From Proteus vulgaris (GTDB lineage: Bacteria > Pseudomonadota > Gammaproteobacteria > Enterobacterales > Enterobacteriaceae), in contig NZ_CP090064.1 in NCBI RefSeq assembly GCF_023100685.1, forward strand, positions 1,612,001-1,676,000: 64,000 nt of DNA. Reading direction: 5' to 3'. Of the stretch, positions 37,293 to 46,422 are shown piece by piece. Every line of letters starts with the position of its first letter. The first letter of the stretch is position 1. Below the pieces are notes generated by a model that searched no databases, was not told where the DNA came from, and saw only the letters and a list, made by a program, of their open reading frames with translations. The position numbers and the translations under genes are program-made.

Positions 37293-37628
37293 TTTATTGT
37301 TAGCGCGTATTTAATTTGTGAACTAATAAAATAACAGCGCTATTGATTGTAAATATTATGCTAAATGTAATGAGCCTGATAATAATTAGTCCTCTTATCT
37401 CTCAGTATTACAGATCAATAGCCTATCGCATTGTAATAATTTACACAGCGAATATGTTTCACCGTATAATAATTTAGCGACTCATTTCTTTGTTAGATAA
37501 ATTGTCCCAGATTGATAATTTGCTTCATAGCAATAAAAAGCATCTGATGAGTTGTACGGTATGCTTTTGCCAACGTAAACGCAGGTAAGAGCAGAAGAAC
37601 GTAAAAAAGACTAGGTACAACAATTGAT

Positions 37629-38717
37629 ATGAGCATTATGTCAGAGCGACTTACCGCAGAAGAACAAGCAAAAAGCACATCCGATAATGTAAAAGTACAT
37701 TATCGGAAAATGATGAGTAAGCGCATGTTATGGTTAGGTGTGATTGTTTTAATTATTTGTGGTTCGGTGGTGTTAGATTTCACCATGGGGCCTTCAGGTT
37801 TATCACTAGATAAATTATTAACAACACTGTTTCAGCCTGAGCTTGTTGATGCAGGTTCAAGAGTGATTGTATGGGATATTCGCTTACCTTATGCCTTAAT
37901 GGCGGTGGTGGTAGGTATGTCGTTAGGGTTAGCTGGTGCAGAAATGCAGACTATTTTAAATAACCCTTTAGCAAGCCCATTTACATTAGGTTTATCAAAT
38001 GCGGCATCATTTGGTGCGGCATTAGCTATTGTGCTCGGTATTGGTATTCCCGGAATTCCTGATCAATGGTTTATTTCAGCCAATGCATTTCTTTTTGCGT
38101 TGTTATCAGCCTTGTTATTGGATGGAATTACACGTTGGACTCGTGTTCCGACATCTGGTGTTGTACTTTTTGGTATTGCCATGGTGTTTACTTTCAACGC
38201 ATTGGTTTCAATGATGCAATTTATTGCGACAGAAGACACTCTTCAAGGACTTGTTTTCTGGACAATGGGAAGTTTAGCGCGTGCAACATGGGTAAAACTT
38301 GGTGTTATGGCTGGGGCTTTTGCTGTCATTATGGTGATTTCATGGCTAAGTTCATGGAAACTAACCGCATTGCGATTAGGTGAAGACAGGGCGATTAGCT
38401 TTGGTATTGATGTAAAACGCTTAAGATTAGGCTCATTGTTACGGATCAGTATTTTAACGGCACTGGCTGTTGCTTTTGTTGGACCTATTGCTTTTATTGG
38501 GTTAGTTGCACCTCATATTGCCCGTATGATGTTTGGTGAAGATCATCGTTTCTATTTACCAGCAAGCGCATTAATCGGTGCTTTAGTTTTATCATTGGCG
38601 TCGATTGCATCTAAAAATTTAATACCTGGTGTTATTATTCCTGTTGGTATCGTGACATCGCTGGTGGGTGTGCCATTTTTCCTCAGCATGATTTTACGTC
38701 ATAGAGGGAATATCTAA
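37629..38717 (+). CDS. FecCD-family iron-chelate ABC permease
   Basis: The 362-residue protein has the FecCD/BtuC pattern: a first helix after about 35 residues, RLPYALMAVVVGMSLGLAGAEMQTILNNPLASPFTLGLSNAASFGAAL, and LRISILTALAVAFVGPIAFIGLVAPHIARM near the end. The N-terminal cytoplasmic extension is a little long for the family. It would form the membrane part of an iron-siderophore or cobalamin importer. The next gene overlaps its stop by one base. Confidence 0.9.
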   Translation: MSIMSERLTAEEQAKSTSDNVKVHYRKMMSKRMLWLGVIVLIICGSVVLDFTMGPSGLSLDKLLTTLFQPELVDAGSRVIVWDIRLPYALMAVVVGMSLGLAGAEMQTILNNPLASPFTLGLSNAASFGAALAIVLGIGIPGIPDQWFISANAFLFALLSALLLDGITRWTRVPTSGVVLFGIAMVFTFNALVSMMQFIATEDTLQGLVFWTMGSLARATWVKLGVMAGAFAVIMVISWLSSWKLTALRLGEDRAISFGIDVKRLRLGSLLRISILTALAVAFVGPIAFIGLVAPHIARMMFGEDHRFYLPASALIGALVLSLASIASKNLIPGVIIPVGIVTSLVGVPFFLSMILRHRGNI

Positions 38718-39499
38718 TGATTGAAGGATTAAAAATTCAAGATTTTAGCGCTGGCTATGCTAAACACCTCATCATTAAGGCACTTGATGTTGAGCCATTA
38801 CCTAAAGGAAAGGTTACCGTACTATTGGGGCCAAATGGGAGTGGAAAATCAACATTATTAAGAGCATTAGCTGGATTAAATAAATCATCAGGTGTTGTCA
38901 GTTTAGATGGAAATGATCTAGCTTCGATGAATTTCGCACAACGAGCTCAAAATGTCGTCTATTTACCACAAACATTGCCAGCAGGTGTTCATTTACATGT
39001 TTTAGAATCCATTATTGTGGCGCAGCGTGCTTCCGGTGGATTACATAATGAACATAGTGAAGCTCAGGTAATGCACCTATTACGTCAATTAGGTATTGAG
39101 CATTTAGCGTTACGTTATTTAGATGAGTTGTCGGGTGGCCAAAAACAATTAGTTGGGCTTGCACAATCATTGATTAGACAACCCTCTTTATTATTATTAG
39201 ACGAGCCGTTGAGCGCATTAGATCTTAATTACCAATATCATGTAATGGATTTAGTCGCTAAAGAGACACACCGTAGAAATATTATTACTGTTGTTGTTGT
39301 CCACGATATTAATATCGCCTTACGACATGGCGAACATGTATTAATGTTAAAACAAGGGCAATTAATTGCGCAAGGTGCGCCAGATAAAGTTATTACAGCA
39401 CAAAGCCTTGCTGATGTTTACGGTGTTCAAGGTAGATTGGAATATTGTTCACAAGGAATACCTCAAATTATTATTGATGGTTTAGTGGATAAAATATAG
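38717..39499 (+). CDS. FepC-type iron-chelate ABC ATPase
   Basis: The 260-residue ATPase has Walker A GPNGSGKST (about residue 37), Q-loop YLPQTLP, signature ELSGGQKQLVGLAQSL and Walker B LLLLDEPLSALD, then the switch His in VVVHDIN. The start overlaps the permease stop (TAATG), so the two are coupled. It would power periplasm-to-cytoplasm import. The periplasmic binding protein is not encoded beside it. Confidence 0.92.
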   Translation: MIEGLKIQDFSAGYAKHLIIKALDVEPLPKGKVTVLLGPNGSGKSTLLRALAGLNKSSGVVSLDGNDLASMNFAQRAQNVVYLPQTLPAGVHLHVLESIIVAQRASGGLHNEHSEAQVMHLLRQLGIEHLALRYLDELSGGQKQLVGLAQSLIRQPSLLLLDEPLSALDLNYQYHVMDLVAKETHRRNIITVVVVHDINIALRHGEHVLMLKQGQLIAQGAPDKVITAQSLADVYGVQGRLEYCSQGIPQIIIDGLVDKI

Positions 39500-39573
39500 A
39501 GAAGCAAAAGAGAAAAGAAATAAATATAGGGATGCAGTAAATAGGGATATAAAAATAATATTAAAATAACCAA

Positions 39574-39593
39574 GGGTAATTAAATTATTACCC
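39574..39593 (+). terminator. Weak hairpin after the ABC genes
   Basis: The 7-bp stem GGGTAAT/ATTACCC with a 6-base loop follows the ATPase gene. The T run is poor, so some read-through to the receptor gene is likely. Confidence 0.4.
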
Positions 39594-39665
39594 TAATTTC
39601 TGAGCAATTGTCGATCTGTCCATCTATATAAAACGTAAAGAATATATATTCTTGGAGAATCGGGA

Positions 39666-41660
39666 ATGGTAGTGTTAAATAAAAATAAAATCGCGCTTAG
39701 TGTTGTTGCTGCAATTGCATCTAGTTTTGTTATGACTGCAACAGCTGAAAATGTAGAAAAACTACTTGTTACAACTGCTTCTGGGTTTAAACAAACCGTT
39801 GAAGATGCGCCTGCATCGGTTTCTGTTGTTACTCGTGAACAATTAGAAACTAAGTCTTATCGTGATGTAACTGATGCGCTAAAAGATGTTCCTGGCGTAT
39901 TAGTGACAGGCGGTGGAAGTAGTTCTGATATCAGTATTCGTGGTATGGATGCAAAATATACCATGATCTTGGTTGATGGTAAGCGTATTGCCTCGCGTGA
40001 AACGCGTCCTAATAGTGATAACTCGGGTATTGAACAAGGTTGGTTACCGCCTTTACCTGCCATTGAACGTATTGAAATTGTACGTGGCTCAATGTCTTCT
40101 TTATATGGTTCAGATGCAATGGGTGGGGTTATCAATATTATCACTCGTAAAGCGCAAAAAGAGTGGAACTTTAGCTTACGTGCAGATACCACATTAACTG
40201 AACGTAAAAACGAAGGTAATACGGGACAAGGCAGTTTCTATGCTGCAGGACCATTAGTTGAAAATCTTTTAGGTTTAAAAGTTCAAGGCCAATATTCACA
40301 TCGTGGTGAAGATAAACGCGTTGATGGTTATAATCGCCAAATTATGTCAAGTGGTGGTGGTACATTAAGTTGGACACCAGATGAGCAAAATACGATTGAT
40401 TTTGAATTTAAAAAAGATAATCAGCATCGTGATTACCGCAAAGGTTATTCTGATACTGCTGATGGTTTTTCTAAGTACGAATTAACCCATTATGCATTAA
40501 CTCATGATGGTGTTTATGATTTTGGTACCATGAATACTTATGTTCAGCGTGATGAAAACCGAAATCCATCTCGCAAAATGGATTATGACGATACAGTTGT
40601 GCGTAACCAAACTGTCTTTGCTTTAGGGGATCATACTTTAAGTGTAGGGGGGCAATACCGCTATGAAGAACTTAAAGATGATGGTAATAAGATAGATGGT
40701 GGTAATAAATTAGATCGCTATAGTTGGGCACTATTTGCTGAAAATGAATGGGCAATGACCAACGATTTCGCTTTAACTGGCGGTCTACGTATGGATAAAG
40801 ACGAAAACTACGGTACTCACTGGACACCACGAGTTTATGGCGTATGGCATATGGCTGATGAATGGACGTTAAAAGGTGGAGTCTCTACCGGTTATCGTTC
40901 ACCTGATTTACGCCAAGCAACGAAAACTTGGGGACAAGCAACGGGTGGTCGTAATGGTAATGGGGTGATTTATGGTAACCCAGATTTGAAACCAGAAAAA
41001 TCAGTTACGGAAGAAATCAGTCTGATCTGGGATAATAGAGAAAATTTATCTGCAAGTGTAACTGTTTATAATACTGAATTTAAAGATAAGATCACAGAAG
41101 TCCGTCGTTGTGATAGCACAGTAGATAAAAATGGCAATAAAAAGAATGTCAATTTACGTGACTGTAATAGACCTGAAGATGGTTTAAGTAACGGCAAAGA
41201 ATACGATTTTGTTAGTGATAGAATAAACGTTGGTAAAGCCAATATGCGTGGTGTTGAGGTTACGGGAAACTGGATTATTTCACCAGAATGGAATATTGCT
41301 GCTAACTATACCTTTACAGATACTGAGCAAAAAAGCGGTGATTTTAAAGGTAAGCCTTTAAATAAACAGCCTCGCCATATGGCTAATGCGACCCTAAATT
41401 GGGAAACCACGCCAGAAATGGAAACATGGGCGCGTATTAACTTCCGTGGTAAAACATCGGATTATTTATCACGCACCAGTATGGCAAATGGTACACCATC
41501 TTATGCATTTGTTGATGTTGGTACTAGCTACAGCTTAACCAAACAATTAAATGTAATTGGTGGTGTTTATAACGTATTTGACCGTCGTATTGAACGTGAT
41601 AACTTTGGTTCAACCTTAGAAGGTCGTCGTTACAATATTGGTCTGAACTACAACTTCTAA
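39666..41660 (+). CDS. TonB-dependent siderophore-type receptor (IreA/IrgA-like)
   Basis: The 664-residue protein has a signal peptide (cut after about residue 28, TATA), a TonB-box-like EKLLVTTAS, a plug (VVTREQLETKSYRDVTDALKDVPGVLVTGGGSSSDISIRGM; LDVDGKR-type loop here as ILVDGKRI) and a 22-strand barrel ending RRYNIGLNYNF. A Cys pair (near residues 480 and 495) suggests a disulfide in an outer loop. Family members import iron-catecholates. Its place behind ABC genes suggests one uptake system. Proteus IreA is the closest named protein I can recall. Confidence 0.88.
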   Translation: MVVLNKNKIALSVVAAIASSFVMTATAENVEKLLVTTASGFKQTVEDAPASVSVVTREQLETKSYRDVTDALKDVPGVLVTGGGSSSDISIRGMDAKYTMILVDGKRIASRETRPNSDNSGIEQGWLPPLPAIERIEIVRGSMSSLYGSDAMGGVINIITRKAQKEWNFSLRADTTLTERKNEGNTGQGSFYAAGPLVENLLGLKVQGQYSHRGEDKRVDGYNRQIMSSGGGTLSWTPDEQNTIDFEFKKDNQHRDYRKGYSDTADGFSKYELTHYALTHDGVYDFGTMNTYVQRDENRNPSRKMDYDDTVVRNQTVFALGDHTLSVGGQYRYEELKDDGNKIDGGNKLDRYSWALFAENEWAMTNDFALTGGLRMDKDENYGTHWTPRVYGVWHMADEWTLKGGVSTGYRSPDLRQATKTWGQATGGRNGNGVIYGNPDLKPEKSVTEEISLIWDNRENLSASVTVYNTEFKDKITEVRRCDSTVDKNGNKKNVNLRDCNRPEDGLSNGKEYDFVSDRINVGKANMRGVEVTGNWIISPEWNIAANYTFTDTEQKSGDFKGKPLNKQPRHMANATLNWETTPEMETWARINFRGKTSDYLSRTSMANGTPSYAFVDVGTSYSLTKQLNVIGGVYNVFDRRIERDNFGSTLEGRRYNIGLNYNF

Positions 41661-41685
41661 TTAATTACCCTCGGTTTGTGTCATT

Positions 41686-41713
41686 AAGACTCCACTTGTG
41701 GAGTCTTTTTTTA
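41686..41713 (+). terminator. Terminator of the TonB-dependent receptor
   Basis: The 10-bp stem AAGACTCCAC/GTGGAGTCTT has a 2-base loop and a run of eight T. Confidence 0.9.
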
Positions 41714-42217
41714 TGATTCATTTCTTTTTATTTGTTCAAAATTAGTACTGGAAAATTTAAATATTGAGGTTTATATTTAGCTCATAAATCATCTTATCAA
41801 TCGCTTTATTCTGACTACTAGATTGTTATTTCTACGTATTATTTATCGTTTTTTCCTTAATTTGTTTAACTACATTTTTATTGTGCGAAATAAGCCTATA
41901 AAAAACAGGTGTTTTTTATTAAAAAAATGTTTTTTTGAAAAATAGAAATGGTTTTTAACAAAAATATAGCATTAATCTTATTAATGTATTTTAAATGCTT
42001 TATTTTGATGGTTTGATATTGACAGTAATTCTAAATTATCTATTAGTCTTTATTTATCAAATGGTTGATGGGTTATTTTTTTAATTTTAATTCTATCTTC
42101 CTAAATGTTTACATCTTAGTGTTTGTGATAAAATCACAATAATTGTTAATTAAATGTGGCGTTATATGTTGACTTAGTTTGCGAATTGAAAAGATCGTAA
42201 AAAAAGAGGGCTTTTTG

Positions 42218-42268
42218 ATGAAAATGTATTGCTATTTAAGTCTGAGACGTGCAAAATGCGCCCACTAA
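42218..42268 (+). CDS. Candidate 16-residue leader peptide of plaP
   Basis: An ATG with AGAGGG 8 bases upstream opens a 16-codon frame encoding MKMYCYLSLRRAKCAH. Its stop lies 7 bases before the first arm of an intrinsic terminator. This is the geometry of attenuation leaders in which a stalled ribosome prevents hairpin formation. The peptide has consecutive Arg codons and two Cys. I do not recognise it. Confidence 0.45.
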   Translation: MKMYCYLSLRRAKCAH

Positions 42269-42275
42269 AAATATG

Positions 42276-42308
42276 ACTGATGCGTTTAAAGTGCATCGGT
42301 TTTTTTTT
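42276..42308 (+). terminator. Intrinsic terminator within the plaP leader
   Basis: The 8-bp stem ACTGATGC/GCATCGGT (one G-T pair) with a 9-base loop runs directly into nine T. It lies more than 300 bases before plaP, so it would cut the transcript unless bypassed. Confidence 0.85.
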
Positions 42309-42426
42309 GCATTTTTACTTATTACTACACCAAGAGGTCAGATTCATTTGAGTCTGAATAGATAACATAATTTGATTAGCAGCCAGCCCCTTAGAGAAAG
42401 GGTTGTCATGATAGAGGAATGCTAAT

Positions 42427-42636
42427 ATGGTACAATTATTCTCTTTCGCAGTCGGGCCAAACGGCACCTGCGGTAATGATGACTACGGAGCACGGCGTCT
42501 CCTGAACACATACACATCCTTAAAAACTTCATTCTATTCTGTTTATAGGCAGATGCGAAGTCTTCCCAGTAACTGTCGGTTGAGTTTATTGAATACTCAA
42601 ACCGAAGTTATGGGAGGGTTCGCGAATGTCAGATAA
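42427..42636 (+). CDS. Leader ORF overlapping plaP
   Basis: The 69-codon frame has a strong Shine-Dalgarno (GAGGAA, 42415-42420) and ends 11 bases inside plaP. The plaP Shine-Dalgarno GGGAGGG (42612-42618) lies inside it. Its first half is richer in G and C and in uncommon codons than its surroundings, as in a structured RNA. The peptide ([21 protein letters not shown]...) has no known family. It may be a translational coupler or only the coding shadow of a structured leader. Confidence 0.45.
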   Translation: MVQLFSFAVGPNGTCGNDDYGARRLLNTYTSLKTSFYSVYRQMRSLPSNCRLSLLNTQTEVMGGFANVR

Positions 42637-44005
42637 CGTCATCTCCTCTATCGGCACTAACCAAACCGGTGCTAACAATCGAGTTCAACTACGTAAAACC
42701 TTGACACTAATGCAGGTAGTCATGATGGGGCTTGCTTTTTTACAGCCTATGACTATTTTCGATACATTTGGTATCGTTTCTGGCATTACCAATGGCCACG
42801 TAGCAACATCGTATGCAATTGCTTTAATTGCAATTTTATTTACCGCAGTAAGTTATGGAAAATTAGTTAAGCGCTTTCCATCAGCTGGCTCGGCGTATAC
42901 TTATGCTCAGAAATCCATGAGTCCTTATGTGGGCTTTATGGTGGGTTGGTCATCTTTACTCGACTATTTATTTATGCCAATGATCAACATTTTATTGGCG
43001 AAAATCTATTTACAAGCAATATTCCCGGGCGTTGAACCGTGGATCTTTGTATTTGGTTTAGTGGCCTTAATGACGTTCTTTAACCTACGTGGTATTAACG
43101 TTGTTGCTAACTTAAATACAGCAATTGTTATTGTGCAAGTTGCAGTAATGGTTGTGTTTGTAGGGTTACTTATTCACGGCGTATATAATGGAGAAGGTGC
43201 AGGGGAGTTATGGACCTTTAGACCATTTGCGTCTGTTGATGCGCAAGTCATACCTATGATAACCGGAGCAACAATACTCTGCTTCTCATTCTTAGGTTTT
43301 GACGGTATCAGTACATTGTCAGAAGAGACGCCAAATGCAGGTAAAGTTATCCCTAAAGCGATTTTCTTAACAGCGCTGATTGGTGGGATTATCTTTATTG
43401 CGGTTTCTTACTTTTTACAACTGTATTTCCCAGATATTTCACGATTCAAAAATCCAGAAGAATCACAACCAGAAATAATGCTGTATGTTGCAGGTGCTTT
43501 ATTCCAGTCCATTATTTTAGTGTTCTCTTGCGTAACAGTATTAGCGTCTGGTATGGCGGCTCATGCTGGTGTTGCTCGTTTACTTTATGTAATGGGACGT
43601 GATGGGGTATTCCCAGAGAAGACTTTTGGCTATGTACACCCTAAATGGCGTACTCCTGCATTTAACGTATTATTAGTGGGTTTCTTAGCCTTAGGCGCAG
43701 TGTTCTTCGATTTAGTAACTGCAACGGCATTAATTAACTTTGGTGCGTTGGTTGCGTTTACTTTCGTGAACTTGTCTGTAATTTCACAGTTCTATATTCG
43801 TGAGCGCCGTAATAAAGGAATAATGGATCACATTAATTACCTGATATTACCTATTATTGGAGCAGCGACAATGGGTGTCTTGTGGATAAACCTTGAACCT
43901 GGTTCTATGGAATTAGGCCTTGTTTGGGGCGCTATTGGTATACTTTATATGGTGTGGATCACGCGTCGTTTCCGTCGTCCAATGCCGCAGATGCCAGAAA
44001 AGTAA
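42626..44005 (+). CDS. plaP: Putrescine importer PlaP
   Basis: The 459-residue APC protein has 12 membrane helices. It matches PlaP (YeeF): [77 protein letters not shown] and [26 protein letters not shown]. PlaP is a low-affinity putrescine importer, and in Proteus putrescine uptake through it is tied to swarming. PuuP is the alternative, but the agreement with PlaP is better. Its start lies within an upstream ORF, and a terminator follows at 44035-44064. Confidence 0.9.
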   Translation: MSDNVISSIGTNQTGANNRVQLRKTLTLMQVVMMGLAFLQPMTIFDTFGIVSGITNGHVATSYAIALIAILFTAVSYGKLVKRFPSAGSAYTYAQKSMSPYVGFMVGWSSLLDYLFMPMINILLAKIYLQAIFPGVEPWIFVFGLVALMTFFNLRGINVVANLNTAIVIVQVAVMVVFVGLLIHGVYNGEGAGELWTFRPFASVDAQVIPMITGATILCFSFLGFDGISTLSEETPNAGKVIPKAIFLTALIGGIIFIAVSYFLQLYFPDISRFKNPEESQPEIMLYVAGALFQSIILVFSCVTVLASGMAAHAGVARLLYVMGRDGVFPEKTFGYVHPKWRTPAFNVLLVGFLALGAVFFDLVTATALINFGALVAFTFVNLSVISQFYIRERRNKGIMDHINYLILPIIGAATMGVLWINLEPGSMELGLVWGAIGILYMVWITRRFRRPMPQMPEK

Positions 44006-44571
44006 TATTCTAAGAATTGTCATAATGATAAATAAAATGGCCTCAGAAATGAGGCCATTTTTTTGTATTGAATAAATAGTATTAGAATTAAACAGGATAA
44101 TAAATAACCAATTAATTGATTTATATACAATAAAATTAAGGGGATTTACTTATTCAAATAAAAAAATTAAAAATAATTTTATGTGGGAGTTAAGTTTATT
44201 CTTAAGTATTTATAATTAGGTGTATTCACCTATTTAAATAATTTTTCATATTGGTTTGAATATGTCTATATATATGAAAAATAAACTTTATATATATAAA
44301 AATATATATTTTTATTTTTTTAGTATTATATTGATGCTCAATTAAAGATTAGTTAAATATTCTAAAAATAAAGAAAACACTTTATAAATAAAGTGTTTTA
44401 AATAATTATCATTATGCAATTTTAACTCACTTTATGAGTAAACTTTGATTGCTGTGCTACTCTTTAATTAGGATTAGAAAATATATTTTCTTAATTCACA
44501 TCTAATTAAGATGATTAAGAAATAATACTAATTCCAATAGGCGATTTATTTAAAAAACGAAAGGTAACAAT
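44006..44571. promoter_or_regulatory. AT-rich fimbrial promoter region with nested inverted repeats
   Basis: Upstream of the major pilin the DNA is extremely AT-rich. It has a perfect 12-bp inverted repeat (AAAACACTTTAT/ATAAAGTGTTTT, 44374-44399) with a 2-base centre, a palindrome GAAAATATATTTTC (44477-44490), and flanking TTAATTAG (44465)/CTAATTAA (44502). No recombinase gene or long inverted pair that would make a phase switch is seen. Confidence 0.5.
44035..44064 (+). terminator. Terminator of plaP
   Basis: The 10-bp stem AAATGGCCTC/GAGGCCATTT with a 6-base loop is followed by TTTT. Confidence 0.88.
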
Positions 44572-45123
44572 ATGTCTTTAATTAAGAAAGTTGCTCCGTT
44601 TATCGTGTTGTCTGGATTTATGGTTGCAGGTAATGCTTTTGCTGCAACACAGGGTACAACTGTGTCATTCGAAGCATTAATTCGTGCCGCAAGTTGTGAT
44701 GTTTCTTCAACAACAGAAGGTTCTAGAATTGATTGGGGTACCTTCACAAGTGATGAAGTGACTGGTAAAAACGTCGGTGATCAATTAGGAGATAACAAGA
44801 CGTTTAATTTAGAGCTTTCTAATTGTACAGCAGCATTAGCAGCTGATGGAACAATCAATCTTTATGCTCGTGGTAATAAATCAAACTTTGATTCTGAAAT
44901 GTTTGCTAACGCAACAGCAGCTTCTTTAGCTGTAAAATTGTTAGCAACAGCAAGTAATACTTTAGTTAAACCAAATGTTGAAACAGGTCTGGTATTAGGA
45001 CAAGAGATCATTAAAGACGGTACTGGTCGTATTCCGATGACTGCTGGTCTGTATTTAACAAATGGTGCAGTAACAAGTGATGAATTAAAAGTACCAGTTA
45101 CTTTTACTGTTGCTTATAACTAA
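44572..45123 (+). CDS. Major fimbrial subunit (type 1-like pilin)
   Basis: The 183-residue protein has a signal peptide (cut near AFA-A, residue 24) and the pilin features: TTVSFEALIRAASCDVSS at the start of the first strand, a second Cys (NLELSNCTAAL) about 45 residues later, and the penultimate-Tyr end VPVTFTVAYN. Being first in the operon, with a strong following hairpin, it should be the most abundant subunit. Length fits the family. Confidence 0.88.
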   Translation: MSLIKKVAPFIVLSGFMVAGNAFAATQGTTVSFEALIRAASCDVSSTTEGSRIDWGTFTSDEVTGKNVGDQLGDNKTFNLELSNCTAALAADGTINLYARGNKSNFDSEMFANATAASLAVKLLATASNTLVKPNVETGLVLGQEIIKDGTGRIPMTAGLYLTNGAVTSDELKVPVTFTVAYN

Positions 45124-45138
45124 TATTACTTAATTTTT

Positions 45139-45163
45139 AGAGGCTCTATCTAATAGAGCCTCT
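45139..45163 (+). other. Stable hairpin between major pilin and chaperone
   Basis: The 11-bp perfect stem AGAGGCTCTAT/ATAGAGCCTCT with a 3-base loop lies 16 bases after the pilin stop and has no T run. It is suited to protect the pilin message 3' end and limit expression of downstream genes. Confidence 0.8.
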
Positions 45164-45181
45164 CATTAAAGAAGAAATATA

Positions 45182-45880
45182 ATGATTAAAAATACAAATA
45201 GAATAAGAAAATTTTTTGTTATTTTACTAATGATTATATCACCACTTGCTTATTCCAAAGGTGTGGGTTTAAACGCTACACGAATTATTTATCCTGAAGG
45301 TGAGAATAGTGTAGGTGTTATCGTTCGTAATGAAGAACCAAAAATAAATTATTTGGTACAAGCCTATATTTCCTCTGATGAAAACCCAATTGTATTTCAA
45401 GTCACTCCACCTCTTTTTAGAATTAATAATTTATCAAGACATGAAGTAAAAATTTATGCCATGAGTAATTCTTTACCGAAAGATAGAGAAAGTATTTTTT
45501 ATTTTCATGCAAAGATGATCCCTGGACAAAACAATAATTCTGACACAGCGGGCTTAAGTGTTGGATTTGATAATGTCATAAAGCTTTTCTACCGACCTAA
45601 AAACTTACCGATGACATCAGAGGATGCGCAAAAGAAATTAGGATTTAGTGTGGAAGGAAAACAATTAAAAGTAGTCAATAATTCCCCTTATTACATCAAT
45701 TTTGCTGGGTTCTCTGTCAACAATATAAAGCTAGATGTTAGTTTGGCCAATAACAATGCCATGATCGCGCCTTATAGTTCGATAAAGTATGCCTTACCTA
45801 CAGGTGTAACTAAAGGAAGTGTTCAATGGCGTACAATAGATGATTTAGGTGGATTTAATGAACATAAAGCCACATTTTAA
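45182..45880 (+). CDS. Fimbrial chaperone 1 (PapD-like)
   Basis: The 232-residue protein has a signal peptide (MISPLAYSKGVGLN) and the PapD features: RIIYPEGENSVGVIVRN, the F1-G1 region FQVTPPLFRINNLSRHEVKIY, and LPKDRESIFYFHAKMIPG plus FYRPKNLP. It delivers subunits to the usher by donor strand complementation in the periplasm. It overlaps the next subunit gene by 23 bases. Confidence 0.88.
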   Translation: MIKNTNRIRKFFVILLMIISPLAYSKGVGLNATRIIYPEGENSVGVIVRNEEPKINYLVQAYISSDENPIVFQVTPPLFRINNLSRHEVKIYAMSNSLPKDRESIFYFHAKMIPGQNNNSDTAGLSVGFDNVIKLFYRPKNLPMTSEDAQKKLGFSVEGKQLKVVNNSPYYINFAGFSVNNIKLDVSLANNNAMIAPYSSIKYALPTGVTKGSVQWRTIDDLGGFNEHKATF

Positions 45881-46412
45881 ACCAATTGTATTGGGCGCAT
45901 TATTAACTTGTATCTCTTTTTATGGATATAGTGCTGTTGATGACTCTGCGGTTGTAATAGTAAAAGGCTCAGTAACAAAAGGAACGTGTGCTTTTACTTT
46001 ATCAGACCAAGCGGTGAAATTTTCTCAATCAACATTAATGCAAAATGTTGATGAAATAGGTGTAAAAAAGGAAAACAAAATACCTTTTTCAGTTAATTAT
46101 CTTTGCCAAGATTATGTTGATGAAACTCCTGATATGGAAGTTATTATAAAAGCGGGATCAGGAACACAAATTGCAAATAACAAAATATCGCCGGTGAATA
46201 ATCCAACTAATGCGAGTTTTGCTCTATACGATTGTAAAGGTGAGCATTGTTCTTTAGTTAATTTTAATGCTGGAACAAGTTCTGTTTATATTACAACTGG
46301 AAATGGTAATAAAAATAAAGATTTTGAAGTCGAGCTCGTTAAGAAAGACAGTTCAGCGGTTAATCCCGGTACGCTAAAAGCAATATTAGCATTAACACTT
46401 ATACAACCTTGA
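45858..46412 (+). CDS. Minor fimbrial subunit A
   Basis: The ATG at 45858 (MNIKPHFKP) gives 184 residues with a signal peptide (cut near YSA, residue 24). It carries a pilin-like first strand (VVIVKGSVTKGTCAFTLSD) and a second Cys (SVNYLCQDYVDE). It ends VNPGTLKAILALTLIQP, without the usual penultimate Tyr. It starts inside the chaperone gene, indicating coupled translation. It may be a fibre or adaptor subunit. Confidence 0.75.
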   Translation: MNIKPHFKPIVLGALLTCISFYGYSAVDDSAVVIVKGSVTKGTCAFTLSDQAVKFSQSTLMQNVDEIGVKKENKIPFSVNYLCQDYVDETPDMEVIIKAGSGTQIANNKISPVNNPTNASFALYDCKGEHCSLVNFNAGTSSVYITTGNGNKNKDFEVELVKKDSSAVNPGTLKAILALTLIQP

Positions 46413-46422
46413 GAAAGTAAAT

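Larger units (their letters stand above)
37146..37628. other. Intergenic region lysP to the FecCD-type operon
   Basis: Besides the lysP terminator (37167-37205) and a CRP consensus in its loop, it has a Fur-box candidate at 37274-37292 and AT-rich DNA. No binding-protein gene or other convincing gene is seen. Confidence 0.6.
41661..42426. other. Long AT-rich intergenic and plaP leader region
   Basis: It holds the receptor terminator, about 400 bases of AT-rich DNA without a gene, then the plaP leader: a 16-codon ORF (42218-42268), its terminator, and further hairpins TCAGATTC/GAGTCTGA (42338-42357) and CCCTT/AAGGG. Confidence 0.6.

Noticed and set aside
37493..37678. Minus-strand 61-codon frame before the FecCD permease
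   Set aside because: No ribosome site, overlaps the permease start, and no signal of selection; treated as chance.
42124..42138. TGTGATAAAATCACA upstream of the plaP leader as a CRP site
   Set aside because: The spacer between the half sites is 5 bases, not 6, so the geometry does not fit; kept only as a palindrome.
42427..42636. The 69-codon frame as a known manganese (yybP-ykoY) or magnesium riboswitch
   Set aside because: I could not find the consensus elements of those riboswitches; it is reported only as an unassigned leader.
44006..44571. Invertible fimbrial promoter like that of MR/P fimbriae
   Set aside because: I found only short nested palindromes and no pair of distant inverted repeats or recombinase gene.
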